Below are positions 1 to 11,300 of a stretch of DNA of 64,000 nt, piece by piece. The stretch is from Adenanthera pavonina (lineage: Eukaryota; Streptophyta; Magnoliopsida; Fabales; Fabaceae), in contig JAIVEN010000010.1 of the NCBI GenBank assembly GCA_026686845.1, forward strand, positions 28,494,001-28,558,000. The letters run 5' to 3'. The position numbers were made by a program, and so were the translations under genes. How positions within the stretch are numbered: the first letter of the stretch is position 1; every line of letters begins with the position of its first letter. Below the pieces are notes generated by a model. It saw only the letters and a list, made by a program, of their open reading frames with translations, made no database searches and was not told where the DNA came from.

Positions 1-891
1 GTTTACCAACCGCATTTAATGCTTCTCACACTCAAAGTTTGAATTTTAGTTGGTCAACAGATGAATTTCACAGAAACCGAAAGCTACAGCCTTTAACGTT
101 GAACTTCTGAAGTTCGTCTGTTATGAAGTAAAATTCGAATTTTCATCTTTAGAAAATGATTCTATATTGGAATATACGAATTTTCATGTTTAAAGTCATT
201 ATGTTAAGTGTGAATAGTAATTTCAATTTGCTACAATGCCTTTGAAATTCGAATTTTGGAATCCAAAAATTCGTCTGTCAGTAACTGGTTCAATGAGGCA
301 CAATAGTTCATTAATTCGAAATTCGAATTTTCAAATGGCAAAGTTCGCTTGTCAGAGAGACCTCTTTTCAGACCTACTTTAAAGTTTGAATTTCTGAATT
401 TTGTCATTCGTATGTCAACATATCAACATAACAGACTTACAAGCTGTGTCTGAAATTCGAATTTTCAAGTTCAAAGTTCGTCTATCAGTGAGCAATTTTA
501 AAGCTCTTTTTAAACTTGTTTTCAGATGAACTTTAACATATTCTCAGAGAAGCCTCTTTTCAGACTTGTTTATTTTCAATACGAAATTTGAATTTCCAAA
601 GTCAAAGTTCGAATTTTCAAAACAGCAGATCAGTATAAACCTTTCAAGCTTTGTCTGTTAGTGGGTGTTTTTCAAATATGTCATGAATTAACATAGAATC
701 AATGTTTTAAAATATCTTTTTACCAAATCAAAGTCTTTTACTCAAACTAAAAATATTTCTAAACATTCTACATATATTCTTGCACTGATTTTTCTAGAAT
801 TCTTACACTTGAACCCTTTTATGCACATTTAATATCTTTATTCCAAGCTCTTGAATGTTAGTTTGGAATCATCAAAATACTTGATTCAACA
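1..891 (-). repeat. Partial LTR of the A/B copia family
   Basis: The block matches the distal half of the minus-oriented LTRs at 39133-40731, 48461-50058 and 24571-26233. It has the same run from 'accaaccgcatttaatgc' to a terminal 'ttgattcaaca', and the same alternating AAATTCGAATTT-like and TTCGTCTGTC-like motifs. It ends at 891 with the family LTR terminus. The bases after 891 are not a polypurine tract, so this is either a solo LTR or the 5' LTR of a minus-strand element whose body lies left of the window. The window begins inside the LTR, so its true length cannot be seen. Confidence 0.85.
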
Positions 892-2286
892 CTGTTTTCA
901 TGCGTGACGTGAATCCATGCATGAAATGCGCAGCTAGACTAAAAACACTGCTCCTCCCTTTTTTTTTTAAAAAAAAAAGGACCGCTACTCTCACAAAAAT
1001 CCACAATGCCGTGTGTGGATTTGGCCTTCGTGCATGGAATCGACTACCGAAATAGATTAACCATCAAAGTTGAAAATGAAACTAGATGTCAACAAAATGG
1101 ATTTTGACTATAGTGTCAATCCAGGAGGAGAAGAGTTTGGTAGAGAAGAGAAAGTCAGAAGTAAAGGAGAGGGATAAAGATAAAGAAAATGAGATTGGTG
1201 GAGGAGGGTAATTTTGTTCATAAAAGAATTCTTATAAGTGGGAATGAGAAAATATAGGAAGTAAGGTGGTATTTCTCATTCCTTATTTTTTTGTGTACAT
1301 ATGGAGTTTCGATTTCCATTTTATTATGCAATCAAACAGTCTAACTTTTAGAGTAAAATCCAAAATTTTTCTCAAGTATCTTAGAAATCAAATCAAACAT
1401 ATTCTTTTAGTCAATTTATATTTATTTTTATTTAACCAATTTTATGTTTTAAATTTTTTTTATCTCCGTAACATCATACCAAACAAACTTTATAATAATA
1501 ATAATGATCATCATTTTATTTTATTCCCTATCATTCAGAAATCAAATGGGCCCCAAAGTTCACAACAAATTCCATCAATATCATCGATGTCAATATCAAT
1601 ATAAAAGATATTACATTTGTTAAAAAGAAGAGTCCGCACTATTTATTACTTAGGAATAATTCGTGTCAACAGTCAAACTTCGGACAATGTACATGACCTC
1701 ACCTAGTTATTTGTCATTATAATGAACTAACCAAAGTCCACCTTAAAATAAAGATAACCCCTGATTTCTTTCTCGATTTCTTGTAACATTTGCCATTTTT
1801 CAGAGTTGAAAAACGACAATGACAAACAGCACGAATATAAAGAATACTTGAAAAATATCAGAGACAACGACAGAGGAAGAGTACTTAGGCGAAGAAGAAC
1901 AAAATTAAAAAAAAACATAATTTAATTTATTGGTGATAATGGATTTAATTACTTCAATGTTATATCTAGTGTCCACAATTTCAGGACCCCACAGATGGAT
2001 TGTAAAGTTTGTTGATCAAAGATTTAGCTTAAGGGCTTCCGATGCAAAAGATTGCTTCAAAACTCTAGTCAGTGTCGTTATCCAACCATGTTGAAGGAGT
2101 GTCCCATGACCTTAAAAAGTACCATTTTATATCTTAATTGGTAGCCAATGTGGGACATAGCACCAACCAGAGAGCAAGCCCATCGTGATTTGCCATGCTA
2201 ATGAGGCTCATATGGGGATTGAAGCCTCCCTATTTATGAATATGATGTTCCTTCATGAACTTCTTGTCCTCCAAAAGTGAAGCCTT
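892..2286. other. Intergenic DNA downstream of the GTPase gene
   Basis: No gene is recognisable. The stretch contains a mirrored T-run/A-run at about 961-978 that could form a small hairpin, and AT-rich sequence at 1260-1570 whose short open frames have no domain character. The 3' untranslated region of the minus-strand GTPase gene should lie just left of 2287. Candidate poly(A) signals are too common in this AT-rich DNA to choose one. Confidence 0.5.
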
Positions 2287-2364
2287 TCACTTCTCTTGGT
2301 ACTTGCTCATACCATTGATCTTCGCCATCTGCAAATTGAGCAGCTCATGTACTTGGCATTTCAG
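2287..2364 (-). CDS. GTPase exon 14 (terminal)
   Basis: Acceptor CGTGTAG|CTGAAA. Twenty-five codons include [12 protein letters not shown] and end at TGA (2289-2287). The frame matches exon 13 and the segment resembles the helix that closes the G domain in this family. Evidence is weaker than for the other exons because the segment is short. Confidence 0.7.
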   Translation of the reverse strand: MKCQVHELLNLQMAKINGMSKYQEK

Positions 2365-5300
2365 CTACACGAGAAAAGCAGAGACTTTTGTTATGCATTT
2401 TCAGAAAATATCAGAGATTTAACGCTATATATGTCCAAGGTATGAGCTCGGATCTAAATTTGCTTTGAACCATTTAGATTTTAAATTTTGTTTTTTTTAA
2501 GATAATTTTTTTTTTCAAATTTATAGTTAGAAGATTATTTTTATTCTGCATTTTGCTTATTATGAAACATAGATATTAATTTTTTTTTTAAAAAGAAAAC
2601 ATTTGAATATAGAACGTAAAAATTTAATTTAGATGATCCAAATCTTATAATATAAAGTGAGGATCCTTGATCATGCCTGAGATAGTGGGTAGAACACCTG
2701 ACATTATTTAATGAAATGACTATTACCCATGCCAAATAAAGTATCAAATCTAGGAGTAAGAAATTAAAATAATAAATAAATATGAAGATGACCAATATTG
2801 CTTGACCACTAAAGATTATTTTTATGTCTTCCAAAATATTACTAAACAATTAGTAGAAAGTGGTTATGTTCTCTCTATAATTCACTGTTTGAAAAACTTC
2901 CACATATCTTTCATGGTCATTCTGTCAAGAAACTGATTAATTAAGAACAGAATCTCACCTCATGAAGTCCTTGTTCTGTTTTTACAGAGACATGAAGAGC
3001 ACCATCAGGTCCTGATTTCCGGTACTTTGACAGCTCAAGTTGCTCAGGATCCGCGGCATCTGTGGCATAGACTACTGGAGCCTTTTCCAACAGATCAGAC
3101 TTGGACACAACATCAAGCCACAAGTGTTCAGTAAAACTTTCTCTTATTTCTTTGTATATGACGAACTGCATAATTAACCATCATCAACTGAGTGCCTTTT
3201 CTTTTATCAGAGGAAAAACAATAAATAGAAATTATCATTCCTAGTCATTTATACACTCCCAGCTTTGTTACATAAGATGAAAAACAGAAAAACAGAGAGA
3301 GAGAGGGGGGGACCGAAAAAACAAAAGAATAAACACGACATGTAAAGTGGAGGGACTCTTCTTTCTTTCTGTGTTGCAAATGATATAGATATACAATCAA
3401 CATTGTCACTAGTCTCAACTCAATGACAAACCTGTAAATTTTTTTGTTGTGGGGACAACATATGTTCTCAAAGAATTAAAAACCGGATCAATTATTAAAT
3501 CGGTTAATGTACTGGTTCAAGATTTAATGGTTTAACTATGGTTGAATCCTAATTAAACTAGTAGTAATAAAATTAATAATTTTTTTTTAATTTTATATGT
3601 TATATATTATTAAAAAAATTATTGATAAGTTTCATAACCTAATATTAAAATATAAATAAGTTAATATTCAATTATAATCATATTTTGAATTCAAAATAAT
3701 CAACTAATATTCTATTTTTCATATTATTTGTTAAATATATTATTAAAAAATATTATTAATAAGTTTCATAACTTAATATTAAAATCTCAATAAGTTAATA
3801 TTTATCTATAATCATATTTTGAATTCAAAATAATCAATTAATATTTTATTTTCATATTATTTGTTAAGTATATTTATTATTATTAATAATTATGTATCAT
3901 AATAATGCTTATACATAAAATTATAATGTAAAAAGAAGAAATTTATATAAAAATAATGTTATTTGGTACTAAAAATAATGTTATTTTATCCTAAAAGATT
4001 AAAAAAAACCTATGACCAGTTCGAATTGGTTCACAATTGGTTTTCACCAGTTCAATACCGATTTTTGACCGGTTCTCACCGATCTTATATTCCTCCAGTT
4101 TTACTCTTCTTCTAGACCGAATCTGGCACTAATTCCCGGTCCAACCAGTTAAATTGGCTAGTCCAATTTAATTTTTTAAACATTGTACGTTCTCTATGAG
4201 TTTGCATATTTTGGAAATACTATTTTTTTTTTTCACTTTCAATACAATCAAATATTTCTCACTTTACATAAGTAACCAAATAATCATTCACCCATTCATC
4301 TTTTATGCGATTTCACATTCAATTCTTGATCCACATTCATGGCAGAGAAAGCTCTTTCAACCAAGGGTGGACCTATGTGTAAAGAAGCTGCACCCACAAC
4401 TTCTTTTCTTAATATTATATACTAATTGCCCCCAATGTTTGAGTATCTTACTTCTTAGTACCAATAAATTTTTCTTTTTCATTTTATATTCTGATATATT
4501 CATAATTCCTTTGAAGCCTTTCCCCCCTTTTTCTATATCTTGTCTTTCTCGCTACCGCATTTCACCTTCAGCCCTTCAGTCATTCCTCTTTCATCCCTTA
4601 ACTTCCATCTACACTCTTTACCCTCACCCACTATCCAGCTATCATTTATTCAAAATTTAAATTCAAATTTCGTGTGTTAGCTTAGGTCCGTCATATTGTT
4701 TTGCTTTCAATTATTCAAAATTTAAATGCTTATTATTATTATTATTCATTCATTCATTCTCTTGAGATATGATTTCTTTTAAAGGTTCTTATTAGTCCCG
4801 TGCAGTGCAATGCAGGGGATATTTTCTAGTTATGAATATACAATAACTTAAGATTGAAAAAAAAAAGGGTTCAGTGAAGTAATATATGCAAATATTGATC
4901 CTTCAAAAAAAAAATATATATGTATACTCAAATAATGAGGGTGATTAATATACAGTATAATATATATATAATATTAAGTAGAAGGATAAAATTTGTTGGG
5001 GCAGCTGCCTTTACACATAGGTATGCTCCAAACTAGTCCATCTAAAAGAACATTAAACTTCATCGACCAAACTACACAATAAATAGACAAGTGCAAGGCA
5101 AAATTAGTGGATTTTAGAAGCCGCAGCTTAGTTCCAGTTTTATGTGGACATTGTTTATTCTCAATTGGGTTTCATCTTTTTAATGGTTGACTGTTTAGTG
5201 GTCAAGCATTAGAATTTGCATTTTGATTAATTTGAGCAAAACAGCAATTTGATCACTATCTAAAAGAATTATCACCTAATAAAAGAAAGTAGTTAATTGG

Positions 5301-8300
5301 AATATTGATTAAAGACAACTTGGTTGCAATTTATTTCTCTCTCTTGTACATCTTAAACACTCATTTTATTCTTGTACATCTTAAACACTCATTCTATATT
5401 TGTTCTTAATGATTGATCATGTTAGCCAAGGGTTCTACAATAGTGTAAAACCTAATTAACTAATTAATCTTTTAATCAATTAATTAAACCAATAATTCCA
5501 AACCAAACCCTAAAGTAACTATGTGAGGTCAGTGAGTGTATCTCTATCTCACCAACAAAAGTCTCCATTCAACATTGCAAGTATCAAAATTTACACTTGG
5601 TTTAACTCAAACTCTACGCTCAATCAAGCTCTCTCAAGCATTAATCAAGTCAACCCATCTAACTTATTGGAGGCCAATCAATAAGAAGCATTAAGCATGG
5701 AGAAAAACGAACATAATTATTTCATTAATCACAAATATAGAGGGGAACAAGTATCTAATTGACAAGGATGCTTACAGAAAATAATTGACAATAATAAAAG
5801 AGATAATTTCTATTAAGAGAAAATGGAGTAAGTATCTCACTCAATTTATCCTAATAGCCAAGTAAAGGAGAATCTCCAATATACTAAAAAAAATGAATCA
5901 ATTTGCTGATCCTTAAGCCTTCAGCAGTGCTCTTATTTTATAGTGACATAATGGGCATTACAATAATTGAAAATAAATCAGAAAAATCCTAAAAGATTCC
6001 TAAGAATCAGGATAGAAATCTTTGACTGACTCCACTTTATTCAAAATGCATAACTAATTCCTACAATTCCTCAATTGCAAATCAGGACTATTTCAGAAAA
6101 TAAATATTAAAAATAATTAATTCAACTTCTGATTATTCTTTCTTCTTTGGTATACTTGCAACGGTCTCTTATCATTACTCCCCTCCTCAAGAGAAGACTT
6201 GTCCTCAAGTTTGAAAGAAGGAAACTGAGATGCCAATAAGTCATAATCTTCCCAACTTGCTTCTTCTAGAGGTCGATGTTGCCACTGGATTAAAAGTTCC
6301 AGATTGTTGTGTTTAGTCCAGCGATGATCAAGCACTTTCGCAGGTTGTACAGTCAATTCCAGATCTGCGGAAAGAGGCAAAGCAGCAGGGGGAGAAACTG
6401 GAAGTTGCCCATAAGCTGGTCGAAGAAGCGACACATGAAAAATGGGGTGAATTCTAGCATCCTTAGGCAGCTCTAGTTCATAAGCTACCTTTCCAATTTT
6501 CTTTAAGACTCTACAAGGCCCAAAAAATCTTGGAAACAGCTTTTCAAACTTCTTCTTAGCAAGGGATTTCTGACGAAAAGGCTGTATGCGAAGCCAAACC
6601 ACATCGCCATCCTTAAATTGTAGCTCTCTTTGATGCTTGTCCGCATAAACCTTCATCCTGTTCTGAGTTTTAAGCAAATTCTCCTTAAGGAGCTTAAGCA
6701 TAGCATCACGAGACTCCAGTTGTTCTTCTAGCTCCACAATGTGAGTCTCTCCCTTCACAAATGGGTGCAATGGAGGGGGAGCACGGCCATAAACAATCTT
6801 GAAGGGAGTGGAGTTGATAGAAACATGATATCTTGTGTTATAAGAATATTCTGCCCAGCACAAGAATTTATACCAAAGTCGTGGTTGGTCATGAACAAAA
6901 CAGCGTAAATAAGCTTCAAGACACCTATTCACCACTTCCGTTTGACCATCTGTTTGAGGGTGATAAGCCGTGCTCATCTTAAGCTGAGTTTGACTTAATT
7001 TAAATAACTCTTGCCAAAAATTACTAAGAAATAATGAATCTCTATCAGAAACAATAGAGCGGGGCATACCATGAAGGTGAACAATTTCATGGCAGAATTT
7101 TTCAGCAACACTCTTTGCAGTATAAGGATGGGAAAGAGTAATGAAGTGAGCGTACTTACTAAGTCGGTCTACCACTACTAGAATAACATCGTAGCCACTT
7201 GATTTTGGAAGACCAGTAATGAAATCAAGCGAAATATCTTCCCAAATTTGAGAGGGAATAGGTAATGGTTGTAACAACGCAGCAGGAGCCAAAGTCTGGT
7301 ACTTGTTCTGTTGGCAAGTGGCACAAGATTGCACAAAACGTTTTACATTAGTTTTTATGGAAGGCCAATAGAAATTCTCAGCCAATCTCTTAAGTGTCTT
7401 GAGATAACCACTCGTAGGAGAGGAATGGGTTTCAGCAAGTAGCTTTGAACGAAACTGAAACATTAGGGATCACCAAGCGATCATTATAGAATAATCTTTC
7501 TCCCACAAGATGATAAGCAGGGCATGACGAAGGATTTTGCTGTAAGGCAGTGATAATTTCCTTTGTAACAAGATCACTCAACAATTCTTCTGAAAGATCC
7601 AGCATCTCAACTGGAAGAGGCATGGCTAATTGGAAGAAATCAGGATATTGCGGCCTCCTAGAAAGTGCATCAGCTGCTGTATTTTCCTTTCCAGATCTGT
7701 ACAAGATAGTTAAATCAAAGGGCAGCAGCTTTAAAATCAGTCTTTGCTGAGAATTAGTGATGACTCGCTGTTCCAACAAATATTTTAAGCTAGCATGGTC
7801 AGTTTTAACCCAAAAGTGTCGACCAAGAAGGTAATGTCTCCACTTTTGTAAAGCCAAAACTAAAGCAAGAAGCTCACGATGATATGAAGACTTAAACATG
7901 TTGGTCAAAGAAAAACCTTTGCTGAAATAAGCAATGGGATGATTTTGCTGCATGAGGATGGCCCTAATTCCATCCATGGAAGCATCACACTCCATTGTAA
8001 ACTCTGCATTGAAATCTGGAAGCTGCAATACTAGAGTTGTAACCAAGGCTAGCTTGAGGCGCTCGAATGCTTGTTGAGCCAAGTTGCTCCAAAGAAAGGC
8101 ATTCTTTTTAGTCAAATCAGTCAGGGGTCTTGCAATGATGCCATAGTCCTTGACAAAGCGCCTGTAATAACCTGTGAGTCCTAAAAATCCCCTCAACTCC
8201 TTCACATTTTGAGGGACAGGCCATTCCACAACAACAGTAATTTTATCAGAATCAACTTCAACACCTGCAGCTGAAACTATATGACCCAAAAATTCAATTC

Positions 8301-11300
8301 TGGGTTGGTCAAGTAAGCATTTCTTTGGATTGGCAAAATAGGAATTATCTTGCAATGTTTGCAGCACAGTATGCAAATGTTGTTCATGTTGTTCAGCAGA
8401 GGGACTATAAACTAAAATGTCATCAAAGAAGACAAGTACAAATTGTCTTAAATAAGGCCTTAAGAGATCATTCATGGCTGCCTGAAAGGTGGCAGGGGCA
8501 TTAGTCAACCCAAAAGGCATTACAACAAATTCATAATGTCCCGAATGTGTCTTGAATGCAGTCTTATGAATATCAGCAGGCAAAACACAAATTTGATGAT
8601 ATCCAGATGTTAAATCTATTTTGGAAAAATAAATAGAACCATGTAATTCATCCAAGAGCTCATCAACATTTGGAATAGGATACTTATCTGGGATAGTAAT
8701 ACTGTTGAGTTTCCTGTAATCAATGCAAAGGCGCCATGATCCATCCTTTTTCTTCACTAACAATACTGGGCTTGCAAAAGGACTGGAACTGGGTCTAATA
8801 AATCCACACTGTAGCAATTCATTCACCTGCTTCTCAATCTCCGTCTTCTGGTAAAATGGATATCTATAGGGACGAATATCGGGTGGTGTAGCTCCAGGCA
8901 ATAGTGGTATAGTGTGAAAATGCCTTCTGAAGGGTGGCAATGAATCTGGTACTTCAAAGACAGAATGAAACTTAATCCATATACCTTCAAGAGAAAGCAG
9001 AGGGAGGCATTTTTCAGCAAACTTAGCCTCTGTTTGGAGCATAGAATGAAATTGGGCAATAACACGATCATCCTGAGACACCCCTTGGAGCTTATATCTC
9101 TTCTCATTGAGCCAAAAAATCATGAACATCTCATTCCAATTTGCTTGCACAGTATTAAGAGATGCAAGCCACTTGATTCCCAGAACAAGGTCAGCCCCAC
9201 CCAGAGAGAATGGATAGAGATCTTCTGTAATTTTTAAGCCTGGAAACTGTACCTCAATTCCCTTACAGATTCTGTGGCAGCGCACAATACTTCCGTTCCC
9301 AATCTGAACTTCGAAAGTCGAGATAGAGTGAGTGGGAAGATTAAGCTCTTGCACCAACAAGTCAGAGATGAAGTTGTGGGTGGAACTGCTATCCACAAGA
9401 AGCAGGACGTTGCGTGATCGGAGAAAGCCACGAAGCTTCATAGTTGGCGTTGTCGACTTTCCCAGAATCGCGTGAAGGGAAATTTCAGCCTCTTCAACGA
9501 TTTCTTCTTCTTCGATGGGTTCCCCAAAGTCGAAAACGAGATTCCCTTTCTCATCGATCTCCATTAATGCAAAGGCACTGGATTTGCAGCGATGGCTTGG
9601 GCGAAACGTCTCTCCGTAGCAAAAACAGAGGCCCTTCTCTCTACACTGTTGACGGACGGAATCCCACTGGGTAGGCTTAGAAGGAGTCGCGGTCGAGAAT
9701 TTAGAGGGATTTGCCGATGAAATCGCGAGTTTGGAGGGATTATGTGCTTCGGATATTCCTCCCCTGTTTTCTCGAGCGTAAGGCGTTTGGGTGCAACCGA
9801 ATGAAGCTGATCGATTTTGAATGGCTGGAGTATTGGGCTTGGGCCCATGCAACTGTCTTCTTTTCATATTGAAGAGCTAAGCTTGCTGCTTTATAAACAG
9901 TACGCGGTTTTTGGATTCTAACATCTGCTTTTAACTCTTCTTTTAAGCCACCAATAAAAATTCCCAGGAGGCAGTGTTCAGGCCAATTTGAAACTCGTGC
10001 TACTCGTTTTGCAAACTCTTGTCTATACCCCTGCACGGATCCAATTTGCTTGATAGTGGCTAAATATTCATCTGGGTTTTGGTACTCAAGGGGCCCATAA
10101 TGCTCTTGCAAAGCCTTTACAAATTCATCCCAGTACATAATCGTGCGCTCAGAATTTATCCAGGAAAATAAATCCAAGGCCTCTCCTTCCAAATACATTG
10201 AAGCTACATCAACTTTGAAGTCATCCGGTGTCTAGTAATATCTGAAATATTTTTCAGCTTTAAGAATCCATCCACGAGGATCACCTCCACTGAATTTAGG
10301 AAATTCAATTTTGGTGTGTGGTGGTCTCCTTTGATAACCCCAAGGATTATCAAAATCACTATCTTCATCCCCATGAGAATGCCTTCGGGAATTGCTGAAA
10401 GGAGCTTTCCCTTTTTCATGCGTAGAAGTAGTAGCAGCAGCAGCAGCCTCAAGAGCAGCAACTTTGTCTGTTAAAGCATCCAAAATACTGAGTTTTGATG
10501 CTATCGCAGCCAAAGGATCTGAGTGTTGCTCAGGTGGGTTATTAGCAGAATCAGAGGCAACATGGGAAGTGCGAGTTGTAACCATTGTGGATTAACCAGT
10601 CTCTGAGGCCAAATTGACAAGGATGCTTACAGAAAATAATTGACAATAATAAAAGAGATAATTTCTATTAAGAGAAAATGGAGTAAGTATCTCACTCAAT
10701 ATCCTAATAGCCAAGTAAAGGAGAATCTCCAATATACTAAAAAAAATGAATCAATTTGCTGATCCTTAAGCCTTCAGCAGTGCTCTTATTTTATAGTGAA
10801 ATAATGGGCATTACAATAATTGAAAATAAATCAGAAAAATCCTAAAAGATTCCTAAGAATCAGAATAGAAATCTTTGACTGACTCCATTTTATTCAAAAT
10901 GCATAACTAATTCCTACAATTCCTCAATTGCAAATCAGGACTATTTCAGAAAATAAATAATAAAAATAATTAATTCAACTTCTGATTATTCTTTCTTCTT
11001 TGGTATACTTGCAACAGTCTCTTATCACTAATCCATACAAGAGTTCAAAATAACCCTCGAAACACTTGTTTAGCTACACATATCTACAATAAAGTCATAA
11101 ATACAACAACATTAGCCTTATCTCACCATGTGAGGTCGACTACATTAATCATACGATGCCAATGGGCTCTATCAAACACCATATCCTCAGATAAATCATT
11201 TCTCAAAAGGTCATTCCTTATAACTTTCCTTAGTGTCCGTTTTGATCTACCTCTACACCTTTTGATAGGGTTCCAAACCATTTAATCAACTCTCCTCACT

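Larger units (their letters stand above)
5760..11027 (-). mobile_element. Ty3/gypsy LTR retrotransposon, chromovirus-like
   Basis: A 5268-bp element flanked by a perfect 5-bp duplication CTAAT (5755-5759 and 11028-11032). Two LTRs of 415 and 413 bp begin TGAT and end GTCA in the sense direction. They differ at about six positions plus a small indel, so insertion was recent. Minus-strand order is gag, zinc-knuckle-like region, protease, RT, RNase H, integrase, chromodomain-like end. That order, the small size and the short LTRs fit the chromovirus branch (Reina-like by size). Coding is broken by one stop and two frame changes. Confidence 0.95.

Noticed and set aside
1266..1604. 112-codon open frame, and 'ggggcccatttgatttctg' (minus) resembling a MITE end
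   Set aside because: The translation is low-complexity and hydrophobic with no domain. The suggested MITE lacks a matching opposite terminus and target duplication.
4196..4660. 154-codon open frame in intron 12
   Set aside because: Phe/Ser/Leu-rich translation of T/C-rich DNA on the strand opposite to the host gene, no motif, inside a transposon-rich intron.
9444..9848. Open frames at 9444-9674 (+) and 9564-9848 (-)
   Set aside because: They overlap the gypsy gag/pol region in other frames; the real frame there is 7432-9867 on the minus strand.
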